DNA of 41,578 nt, from assembly GCA_913061465.1 (NCBI GenBank), contig CAJXSU010000011.1:1-41578 (forward strand), read 5' to 3'. The position numbers were made by a program, and so were the translations under genes. The stretch is from an uncultured Flavobacterium sp. Lineage in GTDB: Bacteria > Bacteroidota > Bacteroidia > Flavobacteriales > Flavobacteriaceae. A model generated the notes under the pieces. It worked only from the letters and a program-made list of their open reading frames with translations, was not told where the DNA came from and searched no databases. Positions 25,160 through 33,842 of this stretch are shown one piece after another. Each line of letters begins with the position of its first letter. Position 1 is the first letter of the stretch.

Positions 25160-27187
25160 TTATACTTTACCAATATATTTTCTAATAATCCATTCTATAG
25201 ATAATAAGGTTACAATAACGAACATCATCCATGTTTTATTGATAAGATTGCTAGAGATTTGTTTTGATTTCTGTTCAATTAGAAATTCATCATCATTAAC
25301 TAACTTATCTACAAGTAAATTGTAATTATCTTCAAAATATAACCCTCCCTTTGTTTTCTTTGCTAACAGCCCTAATTTGTTACTATTAGCACTTGTAAAT
25401 TGTTCTTCTACTAAAAAATCATTTACTACAAAATTCCCTTTTTTTGAAATATCTTGTTCATTAACACTCACTATATATTCATATTTTCCAGAATCTAATG
25501 AATTTAAATATAATTGATAAGAAGAATCAGATAATGAGAAAGGAAGAATTTTCTTCTCTTTTGTGTTTTTATTTAAGACGGTAAATAATAGTGTTGCTCT
25601 ACTATCAAATTGAAAGTTTTCATCTATATAAAAAGCACTAATTAATATCTTCGAATTTATATTATATGAGGGCTTGATATCTATATCTAAACGATCTCTT
25701 ATTTTCTTATTTGAAGCATACTGAACAATACTCCCTATAAATTTATCAAAATTTATAAAAGAATTTTTCTTTTGAAAACTACTAGATCTCCATTTCCATA
25801 TACCCTCTCCAAATAAAAATATTTTTTTCTGATTGCTTTCATTGGCAGTAACTAATAATGGGTTTTGAGATGAATATCCATTAATATTTTGAAATAGCAG
25901 TGTTTGATGTGGTATCTCTATATTTAATTCTCCAAAATAGTCTAATAATGGTGGGAAATTTTCAAAACCAATATTTTTTTGAGAAAAAGTAAAAAAACTA
26001 TTGTTAAAAGATGCAGAATAATTCTCTAGCTGATTAATGTTCTTTTTAGTAATCCCTAAAGATTTATTATTAATGAAAGACCAATCTGTTTTCGAACCTG
26101 TAATTAACATAAAAGATAATTTATTACTATTTAATTGTTTTAATAATAAATTAAACTTTTCATCTGGTTGATACAATATAACTAGTTGACAATCATTTAT
26201 TTGATGTTTTTTACTTTTTATAATTTCTATATTAACTTTTCGTTGTTTATCACGCTCTATAGCTTTCTTTAAAGCACCTAAATCTGGGTGATAAAAAGAA
26301 CTTACAATTAAAATTTTAGATTGTTTATTATTAACTTCAACTGAAAAATTCTTATGATTATTAGCTCTATTTTTTTCATTTTCTAAATACTGTATTTTTG
26401 ATTTATATACATTTAATCCTTCTTGCGTTGATTTTATGAAGGTTTTTAGTATTCTAGAATTATTTTTCTGAGTGAAATTAATTATTTTATTATAAATAAT
26501 ATTTCCGTTATTTTCTATGGAATAACGGAGTCTTACGGGTTGAACTCCATCATATTGTAAAATTGTTTCAACTGGAAATTTATTATTAATGAAACTATAT
26601 CTATTTACATTTATTTGTGAAATATTTACATCTTTATATTTACTGGTATCCCCTATAACTATTGGAAAAACAGGTTCTTTAATTTTGGTATATAAATAAT
26701 CATTTCCTATGGTTTGATTACCGTCGGAAATTAAAACTATTGGACTATTTCTGTTTTTTTGAATTTTGGATATTTTTTTTAATGGAATAGATATGTCTGT
26801 TTGATTATCATTAAAACTAAAAGTATCACTCAATTGGAATTTATTTCCAAAAGAATAATAATCAATATTAAATTTTTTATTTAGTTTTTTATCATTTTTT
26901 AAAACCTCTAAAATATGACTTATTAGACTATCTTTTTTAAAGTACTTGATTGATGAAGAATTATCCACAAGAACAGAAAGCTTTGTCTTTTGTGAAAATA
27001 AAACCTCTTCAGGTATTGAAGGATTTATTAGTAATAACCCAATTAAGAAAAAAACGATTGAACGAATTATTGCTAAAAGTAAGTTGATTTTAGTTGGTTG
27101 TTTAACCTTGTAATAGTACAAATAATAACCAAAAAAACTACTTAAAATTAAACCAAGAAGAATCCATATGATTAAATACTTTTCCAA
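25160..27187 (-). CDS. Large membrane protein with VWA-like (BatA-type) domain
   Basis: 675 residues. Two N-terminal transmembrane segments (about 4-24 and 34-54), a von Willebrand A-like domain beginning KLSVLVDNSSSI (metal-site-like DNSSS, 75-79) with a second metal-loop-like SDGNQT near 155, a central Lys/Asn-rich part including a class I glutamine-amidotransferase-like region (KILIVSSFYHPD onward), a beta-rich C-terminal domain, and a last transmembrane segment (about 650-668). The build resembles uncharacterised flavobacterial VWA membrane proteins. No MoxR ATPase or other Bat gene is next to it. The start is a TTG; no in-frame ATG is available nearby. A terminator for fabG lies directly upstream, so it has its own promoter, perhaps TATCTTTC at 27204-27211. 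Confidence 0.8.
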   Translation of the reverse strand: MEKYLIIWILLGLILSSFFGYYLYYYKVKQPTKINLLLAIIRSIVFFLIGLLLINPSIPEEVLFSQKTKLSVLVDNSSSIKYFKKDSLISHILEVLKNDKKLNKKFNIDYYSFGNKFQLSDTFSFNDNQTDISIPLKKISKIQKNRNSPIVLISDGNQTIGNDYLYTKIKEPVFPIVIGDTSKYKDVNISQINVNRYSFINNKFPVETILQYDGVQPVRLRYSIENNGNIIYNKIINFTQKNNSRILKTFIKSTQEGLNVYKSKIQYLENEKNRANNHKNFSVEVNNKQSKILIVSSFYHPDLGALKKAIERDKQRKVNIEIIKSKKHQINDCQLVILYQPDEKFNLLLKQLNSNKLSFMLITGSKTDWSFINNKSLGITKKNINQLENYSASFNNSFFTFSQKNIGFENFPPLLDYFGELNIEIPHQTLLFQNINGYSSQNPLLVTANESNQKKIFLFGEGIWKWRSSSFQKKNSFINFDKFIGSIVQYASNKKIRDRLDIDIKPSYNINSKILISAFYIDENFQFDSRATLLFTVLNKNTKEKKILPFSLSDSSYQLYLNSLDSGKYEYIVSVNEQDISKKGNFVVNDFLVEEQFTSANSNKLGLLAKKTKGGLYFEDNYNLLVDKLVNDDEFLIEQKSKQISSNLINKTWMMFVIVTLLSIEWIIRKYIGKV

Positions 27188-27211
27188 AAAATTAATTTTG
27201 TTTGAAAGATA

Positions 27212-27244
27212 TAAAAAAACCTAGACAGCAAATGTATCTAGGTT
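27212..27244 (-). terminator. Intrinsic terminator downstream of fabG
   Basis: Minus-strand stem AACCTAGA/TCTAGGTT with an 11-base loop (27226-27236), followed by a run of seven T. Confidence 0.8.
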
Positions 27245-27266
27245 ATTTTATAAATACATTTTTTAT

Positions 27267-28013
27267 TTATGTTAACATTCCTCCATCTACAGATAAGGTT
27301 TGACCAGTAATGTAACTACTCATATTAGAAGCTAAAAACACACAAGCGTTAGCAATGTCCTCTGGACTACCTCCTCTTTTTAAAGGAATAGCGTCTCTCC
27401 AACTTTGAACTGTAGCTTCATCTAATTTTCCAGTCATTTCAGTTTCTATAAAACCCGGAGCTATCACATTGCTTCTAATATTTCTTGAACCTAATTCTAA
27501 GGCAACAGATTTTGAAAATCCAAGTATTCCAGATTTTGAAGCTGCATAATTAGATTGTCCTGCATTTCCTTTTAAACCAACTACAGAACTCATATTTATT
27601 ATAGATCCTGAACGTTGCTTCATCATTGGTCTGATAACTGCTTTAGTCATATTAAAAACAGATTTTAAGTTGACATCAATTACTTTATCAAAATCATCTT
27701 CAGAAATTCTCATTAATAAGTTATCTTTTGTAATTCCTGCATTATTAACTAACACATCAATACTTCCAAATTCTTTTAGTATTTCTTTTGCTAATTCTTG
27801 AGCGGTTTCAAATTCAGCTGCATTTGATTGATATCCTTTAGCTTTAATTCCTAAAGCATTTAATTCTATTTCTAGGTCATTTGCTGCATCAACAGAAGAA
27901 CTAAAGGTAAAAGCTACATTAGCTCCTTGTTTTGCGAATTCAACTGCTATTCCACGTCCAATTCCACGAGTAGCTCCCGTAATGATTGCTGTCTTATTTT
28001 CAAGTAATTTCAT
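27267..28013 (-). CDS. fabG: 3-oxoacyl-ACP reductase
   Basis: 248-residue classical short-chain dehydrogenase that reduces beta-ketoacyl-ACP with NADPH in fatty acid elongation. NAD(P) motif TGATRGIGRGIA at 12-23, NNAGIT near 89-94, and the catalytic Ser/Tyr/Lys in NMSSVVG and YAASKSG. The C-terminal SYITGQTLSVDGGM is typical of FabG. It has its own perfect -7 element 21 bases before the ATG and a terminator on each side, so it is transcribed alone. Confidence 0.95.
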   Translation of the reverse strand: MKLLENKTAIITGATRGIGRGIAVEFAKQGANVAFTFSSSVDAANDLEIELNALGIKAKGYQSNAAEFETAQELAKEILKEFGSIDVLVNNAGITKDNLLMRISEDDFDKVIDVNLKSVFNMTKAVIRPMMKQRSGSIINMSSVVGLKGNAGQSNYAASKSGILGFSKSVALELGSRNIRSNVIAPGFIETEMTGKLDEATVQSWRDAIPLKRGGSPEDIANACVFLASNMSSYITGQTLSVDGGMLT

Positions 28014-28034
28014 AAGTTAATAATAGTTTATATT

Positions 28035-28042
28035 CAAATATA
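28035..28042 (-). promoter_or_regulatory. -7 promoter element TATATTTG for fabG
   Basis: Exact TAnnTTTG on the minus strand, directly after the sucD terminator. Confidence 0.55.
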
Positions 28043-28056
28043 ATTCTTTTTTCAAC

Positions 28057-28088
28057 AAAAAATCCTCGTATTAAATACGAGAATTTTT
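28057..28088 (-). terminator. Intrinsic terminator downstream of sucD
   Basis: Palindrome CTCGTATT-A-AATACGAG (28065-28081) flanked by A- and T-runs; in the minus direction it is followed by six T. Confidence 0.85.
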
Positions 28089-28113
28089 ATCAAAATAGCT
28101 TTAGTTCAAATTA

Positions 28114-28986
28114 TTATTTTAAAACACTGGCAATCATTTCTCCTATTTTAGCAGGTGATTCAACTACATATATGCCGTTTTCTGCCAAAATTTTCATTTT
28201 TGCTTGTGCGGTATCATCTGCTCCGCCAACAATAGCCCCTGCATGTCCCATTGTTCTTCCTGCTGGTGCAGTCTGACCTGCTATAAAACCTACAACAGGT
28301 TTTCTATTTCCATCAGCTTTAATCCATTTTGCAGCTTCAGCTTCTAATTGACCACCGATTTCACCAATCATAACAATGGCTTCAGTATCATCATCATTCA
28401 TCAATAATTCAACAGCTTCTTTTGTTGTTGTTCCAATTATTGGATCCCCTCCAATACCAATTGCTGTTGTAATTCCGTACCCTTGTTTTACAACTTGGTC
28501 AGCAGCTTCATAAGTTAATGTTCCAGATTTAGAAACGATTCCAACTTTACCTTTTTTGAAGATAAATCCTGGCATAATACCAACTTTAGCTTCATCTGGA
28601 GTAATTACACCTGGACAGTTTGGACCAACTAACGTACAGTCTTTACCATCAATGTATGCTTTTACTTTTACCATATCAGCGGTTGGAATTCCTTCTGTAA
28701 TACAAATGATTACTTTGATCCCGGCATCTGCAGATTCCATAATCGCATCCGCAGCAAAAGCTGGTGGTACAAAAATGATAGAAGTATCAGCTCCTACTTT
28801 ATCTACTGCTTCTTTCACAGTATTAAATACAGGCTTTCCAAGATGTTCTTGGCCTCCTTTTCCTGGAGTAACACCTCCTACTACATTTGTTCCGTAATCG
28901 ATCATTTGACCCGCGTGAAATGTGCCTTCACCACCTGTAAAACCCTGAACGATAATTTTTGAATCTTTATTTACTAAAACACTCAT
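28114..28986 (-). CDS. sucD: Succinate-CoA ligase (ADP-forming) subunit alpha
   Basis: 290 residues; with SucC it makes ATP (or GTP) and succinate from succinyl-CoA in the TCA cycle. The N-terminal CoA-binding fold shows [14 protein letters not shown], and [10 protein letters not shown] is intact. The phosphorylated His248 is in [11 protein letters not shown]. The sucC partner is not in the window; in this phylum the two are often apart. Own promoter (TATTTTTG, 25 bases upstream) and own terminator, although it lies at the end of the lpx gene run. Confidence 0.98.
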   Translation of the reverse strand: MSVLVNKDSKIIVQGFTGGEGTFHAGQMIDYGTNVVGGVTPGKGGQEHLGKPVFNTVKEAVDKVGADTSIIFVPPAFAADAIMESADAGIKVIICITEGIPTADMVKVKAYIDGKDCTLVGPNCPGVITPDEAKVGIMPGFIFKKGKVGIVSKSGTLTYEAADQVVKQGYGITTAIGIGGDPIIGTTTKEAVELLMNDDDTEAIVMIGEIGGQLEAEAAKWIKADGNRKPVVGFIAGQTAPAGRTMGHAGAIVGGADDTAQAKMKILAENGIYVVESPAKIGEMIASVLK

Positions 28987-29011
28987 GTTATAATTTTATC
29001 TGATAATTGTG

Positions 29012-29019
29012 CAAAAATA
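29012..29019 (-). promoter_or_regulatory. -7 promoter element TATTTTTG for sucD
   Basis: Exact TAnnTTTG on the minus strand, with a TTTTTTTG 15 bases further upstream as a possible -33 element. Confidence 0.6.
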
Positions 29020-29047
29020 CTTTATTGTTTGAAGCAAAAAAAGAAAA

Positions 29048-29974
29048 TTATCTTTTCTTTTCTTCTCTAATTAATCTCTTTAAATACGCTAACTCTTTTA
29101 ACTTTTCCCTTGACTCTGATATAGGTGTTCCAAAATAAGTCTTACCACCTGGTACTGACTTTGTTACTCCTGTTTGACCTAAAATAACAGCACCTTTTCC
29201 GATGGTAATTCCACTGTTAGTTCCAACCTGTCCCCAAAGCGTTACTCCGTCTTCAATAATTACACATCCAGCAATACCTGTTTGTGAGGCTATTAAACAC
29301 TTTTTTCCAATCTTAGTGTCATGACCAACATGAACCTGATTATCTATTTTTGTTCCATCTCCTATTGTTGTATCTCCTGTTACTCCTCTATCTATTGTAC
29401 AAGAAGCTCCAATATGAACGTTGTCTTTTAAAATCACCCTACCTCCAGAAATTAATTGATCGAAGCCCTCTGGTCTATTCTTATAGTAAAACGCATCAGC
29501 TCCCAAGACAGTATTTGCATGTAGTACCACATTGTCTCCTATTACAGCATTGTCATAAATAGTAACATTTGGATGAATTATACAATTTTTTCCTATCGTA
29601 ACATAATTTCCAATAAAAACATTGGGTTGAATTATACTCCCTTCTCCAATAATGGCGGAAGCCGATATGGATTCTTTTGAACTAATAAAAGGATAGTAAT
29701 GTTTTGTGATTTTATTAAAATCACGAAAAGGATCGTCAGAAATCAACAGTGATTTTCCATTTGGACATTCAACTTCTTTATTGATTAAAATAGTTGTTGC
29801 AGCAGATTCTAATGCTTTTCCATAATATTTTGGATGATCAACGAAAACAATATCTCCAGGCTCTACAACATGAATTTCGTTAATACCTGAAATTTTAAAA
29901 TCTTGATCACCCACAAATTTTGCATCAATTAATGTTGCTATTTTTTGTAAAGTTTGTACAGTTTTAAATTTCAT
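29048..29974 (-). CDS. Second LpxD-like UDP-glucosamine N-acyltransferase
   Basis: 308 residues. N-terminal LpxD-type substrate-binding domain (about 1-100, with VEPGDIVFVDHPKYYGKAL), then left-handed beta-helix hexapeptide repeats (about 105-260) and a short helical C terminus. The catalytic-His region reads QVHVGHDTKIG, so the His is kept, but the standard AHNVxIG is altered to GHDTKIG. It is about 40 residues shorter than the LpxD encoded 3 kb upstream in the same run. It may add a different acyl chain or act on a different sugar nucleotide; both are inference. 10 bases after efp, so cotranscribed. Confidence 0.88.
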   Translation of the reverse strand: MKFKTVQTLQKIATLIDAKFVGDQDFKISGINEIHVVEPGDIVFVDHPKYYGKALESAATTILINKEVECPNGKSLLISDDPFRDFNKITKHYYPFISSKESISASAIIGEGSIIQPNVFIGNYVTIGKNCIIHPNVTIYDNAVIGDNVVLHANTVLGADAFYYKNRPEGFDQLISGGRVILKDNVHIGASCTIDRGVTGDTTIGDGTKIDNQVHVGHDTKIGKKCLIASQTGIAGCVIIEDGVTLWGQVGTNSGITIGKGAVILGQTGVTKSVPGGKTYFGTPISESREKLKELAYLKRLIREEKKR

Positions 29975-29984
29975 TCAAAAAAGC

Positions 29985-30551
29985 TTATACTTTAATTCTT
30001 TCCTGATAAGTTCCTTTTGAAGTTTCTACTTTAATTTTATCCCCTTCATTAATAAAAAGAGGAACATTTACAGTAGCTCCAGATTCTACTTTTGCAGGCT
30101 TAGTTGCATTTGTAGCTGTATTACCTTTAACACCGGGTTCTGTATGAATTACTTCTAAAATTACACTGGCAGGCATATCCACAGATAATGGCATATCATC
30201 TTCAGAATTAATGACTATAGTTACTGTCTCTCCTTCTTTCATTAAATCTGGAGAATCTAATGTGTTTTTTTGTAATTCAATCTGACTGTAATCCTCATTA
30301 TTCATAAAATGATAGGTTTCCCCTTCATTATATAAGTATTGAAATTTGTGGGTTTCTACACGAACATCTTCAATTTTTCTTCCGGCTGGAAAAGTATTAT
30401 CAATCACTTTTCCATTGGTAACACTTTTAAGTTTTGTTCTAACAAAAGCAGGACCTTTTCCAGGTTTTACATGTAAAAATTCTATAATTTTGTATATGTC
30501 GTTATTATACCTAATGCATAATCCGTTTCTGATATCTGATGTTGTTGCCAT
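29985..30551 (-). CDS. efp: Translation elongation factor P
   Basis: 188 residues with the three beta-barrel domains of EF-P. It relieves ribosome stalling at polyproline. The loop tip carries KPGKGPAF with Lys32 at the position modified in E. coli (Lys34), and the C-terminal domain ends with GDKIKVETSKGTYQERIKV. None of the known modification genes (epmA/epmB, earP) is seen in the window. Located between lpxA and the second lpxD-like gene, an order I associate with Flavobacteriia. Confidence 0.98.
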   Translation of the reverse strand: MATTSDIRNGLCIRYNNDIYKIIEFLHVKPGKGPAFVRTKLKSVTNGKVIDNTFPAGRKIEDVRVETHKFQYLYNEGETYHFMNNEDYSQIELQKNTLDSPDLMKEGETVTIVINSEDDMPLSVDMPASVILEVIHTEPGVKGNTATNATKPAKVESGATVNVPLFINEGDKIKVETSKGTYQERIKV

Positions 30552-30603
30552 ATTTGATGTGATACTTGTTTAATGTTTAAAATTATTTTTATAAAAAATT
30601 TGA

Positions 30604-31386
30604 TTAACCTCCCCAATATCCCTTCATAATACCTCTTTGTGAATTTCTAATGAATAGTAATATTTCATCTCTTTCAGAAGTAGCTTCCATTTCAGCTTCA
30701 ATTTTCTCAACAGCTTGAGTAGTGTTATAATTTTTTTGATATAATATTCTGTAAATATTCTGAATTTCACTAATCTTTTCTGTTGAAAAACCTCTTCGAC
30801 GTAAGCCTATAGAATTAATTCCCACATAGGATAAAGGCTCTTTAGCAGCTTTTGTGTATGGTGGCACGTCTTTTCTGACAAGAGATCCTCCAGAGACCAT
30901 TGCGTGGTCTCCTATGTGTATAAATTGATGAATTGCAGCTAGGCCTCCAATTATTGCATACTCTCCAACAGTAACATGACCTGCCAAGGCTACACCATTA
31001 ACAACAATAGCATTATCACCAATATTACAATCATGGGCAATATGAACTGTCGCCATAATTAATACATTTTTTCCTATCCTTGTTTCACCTGAGGCACTAG
31101 TTCCTCTATTGATAGTTACACATTCACGAACTGTTGTATTGTCACCAATAATTGTAAGAGAATCTTCTCCCTCAAATTTTAAATCTTGAGGAATGGCAGA
31201 TATTACTGCACCTGGAAATATTCTACAATTCTTACCAATTCTAGCACCCTCCATAATAGTTACGTTAGATCCAATCCAAGTTCCTGATCCAATTTGAACG
31301 TTAGCATGTATCGTTGTAAATGGCTCGATAACAACATTTCTAGCTATTTTTGCTTGAGGGTGAACGTATGCTAATGGTTGATTCAT
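30604..31386 (-). CDS. lpxA: Acyl-ACP--UDP-N-acetylglucosamine O-acyltransferase
   Basis: 260 residues; first step of lipid A synthesis, moving a 3-hydroxyacyl chain from ACP to the 3-OH of UDP-GlcNAc. Hexapeptide beta-helix repeats run from VHPQAKIARNVVIEPF; the catalytic His is in MATVHIAHDCNIGDN, and the C-terminal helical domain has GLRRRGFS. Its ATG overlaps the TGA of lpxC-fabZ as ATGA, so the two are translationally coupled. Confidence 0.98.
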   Translation of the reverse strand: MNQPLAYVHPQAKIARNVVIEPFTTIHANVQIGSGTWIGSNVTIMEGARIGKNCRIFPGAVISAIPQDLKFEGEDSLTIIGDNTTVRECVTINRGTSASGETRIGKNVLIMATVHIAHDCNIGDNAIVVNGVALAGHVTVGEYAIIGGLAAIHQFIHIGDHAMVSGGSLVRKDVPPYTKAAKEPLSYVGINSIGLRRRGFSTEKISEIQNIYRILYQKNYNTTQAVEKIEAEMEATSERDEILLFIRNSQRGIMKGYWGG

Positions 31387-32783
31387 AATTCTGGTCTTTT
31401 TGATATTTGTGCCATTAACTCAGCTTCAACAACTAATCTGTTATTAGCATATCCATAGGCTTGCATGTGACAAATACCTCTTCTTATGGGTGTAATCAAT
31501 TCTGCTTTAAATATTAATGTATCACCTGGTAATACCTTTTGTTTAAACTTAACTTTATCTATTTTCATAAAGTAAGTTAAATAATTTTCTGGGTCAGGAA
31601 CAGTACTTAAAACGAGAATACCTCCACATTGAGCCATAGCTTCAACTTGAAGTACACCTGGCATTACAGGTGCTCCAGGAAAATGCCCTGTAAAGAACCC
31701 TTCATTCATGGTAACATTTTTCATCCCTATAACATGCTTATCTGACAATTCGATAATCCTATCTACAAACAAGAAGGGTGGTCTGTGTGGTAAAATATCC
31801 ATAATTTGATGAATGTCCATTAATGGAGGAACATTTAAATCAATTTGAGGAATATTATTCCTTTTTTCTAACTTTATAACCTTTGCTAATTTTTTTGCAA
31901 ATTGTGTATTAACTAGATGCCCTGGCTTGTTAGCAATAATCTTACCTCTAATACGCGTCCCTGTTAATGCTAAATCTCCAATAACATCAAGAAGTTTATG
32001 TCTTGCTGCCTCGTTTGCCCAATGTAAATTTAGATTGTCTAAGATTCCATTAGATTTAACTTTAATATCTTCTTTTTTGAATGCTTTTTTTAATTTCTGC
32101 ATCGTTGTATTAGATAATTCTTTGTCAACATATACAATAGCATTATTGAGGTCACCTCCTTTGATAAGATCATTTTCTAATAGCATTTCTATTTCATGAA
32201 GAAAACTAAAAGTTCTTGCACCTGCTATTTCTTCTTTAAAATCTGAAATTTTGTCTAGAGTTGCATTCTGGGTTCCTAGGATTTTTGTACCAAAATCTAC
32301 CATGGTAGTAACTTGGTATTCATCAGAAGGCATTAAAATTATTTCACTCCCCGTTATTTCATCTTTGTGTGAAATAATTTCTTTAACTATATATTCTTCA
32401 ATATCAGCATCCAAAGTTTTAATTCCAGCTTTTTCTAATGCTTTCACAAAAAACTTGGATGAGCCATCCATAATAGGAGGTTCAGATGCATTAATTTCAA
32501 TCATTAAATTATCAATATCTAAACCAACTGCGGCGGCTAATACATGCTCTGAAGTTTGAATTAAAACACCATTCTTTTCAAGATTAGTACCTCTTTGGGT
32601 ATTAATAACATATTCTGCTTTTGCTTCTATTGTTGGACTTCCTTTTAAATCAACTCTTTTGAAAGCAAATCCATGATTTTCAGGGGCAGGCTTGAATGTC
32701 ATTTTAACCTCATTACCAGTATGAAGTCCTACACCTGACAAACTAACCTCCTTTTGTATTGTTTTCTGTTTTTTACTCATCAT
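31383..32783 (-). CDS. lpxC/fabZ: Fused LpxC deacetylase / FabZ dehydratase
   Basis: 466 residues. Residues 1-about 310 are LpxC (UDP-3-O-acyl-GlcNAc deacetylase): GVGLHTG, zinc ligand His80 in TSEHVLAA, and further ligands in ARHKLLDVIGD. Residues about 325-466 are FabZ (3-hydroxyacyl-ACP dehydratase): LPHRPPFLFVDRI, catalytic His in GHFPGAPVMPGV and Glu in QVEAMAQ. The fusion is a known Bacteroidota/Chlorobi arrangement that joins the committed step of lipid A synthesis to the competing fatty acid step. The start overlaps lpxD by 11 bases; two ATGs are possible. Confidence 0.98.
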   Translation of the reverse strand: MMSKKQKTIQKEVSLSGVGLHTGNEVKMTFKPAPENHGFAFKRVDLKGSPTIEAKAEYVINTQRGTNLEKNGVLIQTSEHVLAAAVGLDIDNLMIEINASEPPIMDGSSKFFVKALEKAGIKTLDADIEEYIVKEIISHKDEITGSEIILMPSDEYQVTTMVDFGTKILGTQNATLDKISDFKEEIAGARTFSFLHEIEMLLENDLIKGGDLNNAIVYVDKELSNTTMQKLKKAFKKEDIKVKSNGILDNLNLHWANEAARHKLLDVIGDLALTGTRIRGKIIANKPGHLVNTQFAKKLAKVIKLEKRNNIPQIDLNVPPLMDIHQIMDILPHRPPFLFVDRIIELSDKHVIGMKNVTMNEGFFTGHFPGAPVMPGVLQVEAMAQCGGILVLSTVPDPENYLTYFMKIDKVKFKQKVLPGDTLIFKAELITPIRRGICHMQAYGYANNRLVVEAELMAQISKRPEL

Positions 32784-33813
32784 TTAAATTTTGAGTATTA
32801 AGATCTTTTTCTAATTTGTTAAATCTACTAATAGTTTTAGGTAAATTTTTAAAGTATACATATGATTTATTAAAATCAGAATAACCAAACGCTGGCGATC
32901 CTTGAACTACTTCGTGGTCTTTCAAGTTTTTTGAAATTCCAGACTGTGCTTGTATCTTTAAAAAACTTCCTAGGGTTAAATGTCCGGCAATACCTACTTG
33001 ACCTCCAATCATACACCCCTCACCTAACTTAGTTGATCCTGCTATACCAGTCTGTGCTGCAATAACAGTATTTTTACCTATTTCAACATTGTGAGCAATC
33101 TGAACTTGATTATCTAATTTAACTCCACTCCTTATGATTGTTGATCCAAGTGTAGCTCTATCAATAGTTGTGCTTGACCCAATATCTACATTATTTTCTA
33201 TAATAACATTTCCAGTTTGTGGTATTTTAACAAACTCCCCCTTTTCGTTGGGTGTAAAACCAAATCCATCTGAACCAATAATAGCTCCTGAATGAAATGT
33301 ACAATCATTTCCAATTTCTGATTCTGAATAAATTTTTACTCCTGAAAAGATTAAACAATTATCACCTATCGTAACATTATCTCCGATATAAACATTTGGA
33401 TAAATTTTTACATTTGCACCAATATTGACATTTTCACCAATATAACTAAATGCACCAATATACTCATCTATGCCAATAGTTGCTGAGTTCGATATATAAT
33501 TAGGTTCTTCCCTTCCTAATTTATTATTCTTAACTTGATTGTAAAATTCCAGTACTTTAGAAAAAGCTTTATAAGCATCTTTGACTCTTATCAAAGTTGT
33601 GTTAACAGGTTTATCTAATTTAAAAGTATCATTAACAATAGTTATTGAAGCTTTAGTTGTGTATAGGTAAGAATTATATTTAGGGTTTGATAAAAATGTT
33701 AAAGATCCGTTTATACCTTCTTCTATTTTTGAGAGTCTAGAAACTTCGGCTTCAGAATCCCCTTCAATTTCACCTTCTAGGATTTGAGCTATTTGATTGG
33801 CTGTGAATTTCAT
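32773..33813 (-). CDS. lpxD: UDP-3-O-(3-hydroxyacyl)glucosamine N-acyltransferase
   Basis: 346 residues with the N-terminal substrate domain (SLTFLSNPKYNSYLY), a long left-handed beta-helix and the catalytic His in QVQIAHNVEIG; the C-terminal helix FNKLEKDL follows. This is the standard LpxD, which adds the N-linked acyl chain after LpxC. I start at ATG 33813; an in-frame TTG at 33822 lies within a perfect TACTTTTG promoter element, so the longer form is unlikely. Overlaps lpxC-fabZ by 11 bases. Confidence 0.97.
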   Translation of the reverse strand: MKFTANQIAQILEGEIEGDSEAEVSRLSKIEEGINGSLTFLSNPKYNSYLYTTKASITIVNDTFKLDKPVNTTLIRVKDAYKAFSKVLEFYNQVKNNKLGREEPNYISNSATIGIDEYIGAFSYIGENVNIGANVKIYPNVYIGDNVTIGDNCLIFSGVKIYSESEIGNDCTFHSGAIIGSDGFGFTPNEKGEFVKIPQTGNVIIENNVDIGSSTTIDRATLGSTIIRSGVKLDNQVQIAHNVEIGKNTVIAAQTGIAGSTKLGEGCMIGGQVGIAGHLTLGSFLKIQAQSGISKNLKDHEVVQGSPAFGYSDFNKSYVYFKNLPKTISRFNKLEKDLNTQNLNDE

Positions 33814-33819
33814 CTTCTG

Positions 33820-33827
33820 CAAAAGTA
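33820..33827 (-). promoter_or_regulatory. -7 promoter element TACTTTTG for the lpx genes
   Basis: Exact TAnnTTTG on the minus strand inside the 29-base HD-protein/lpxD gap, six bases before the lpxD ATG. Suggests an internal promoter for lpxD-lpxC/fabZ-lpxA with almost no leader. Confidence 0.5.
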
Positions 33828-33842
33828 TAAAAAATTGTAAGA

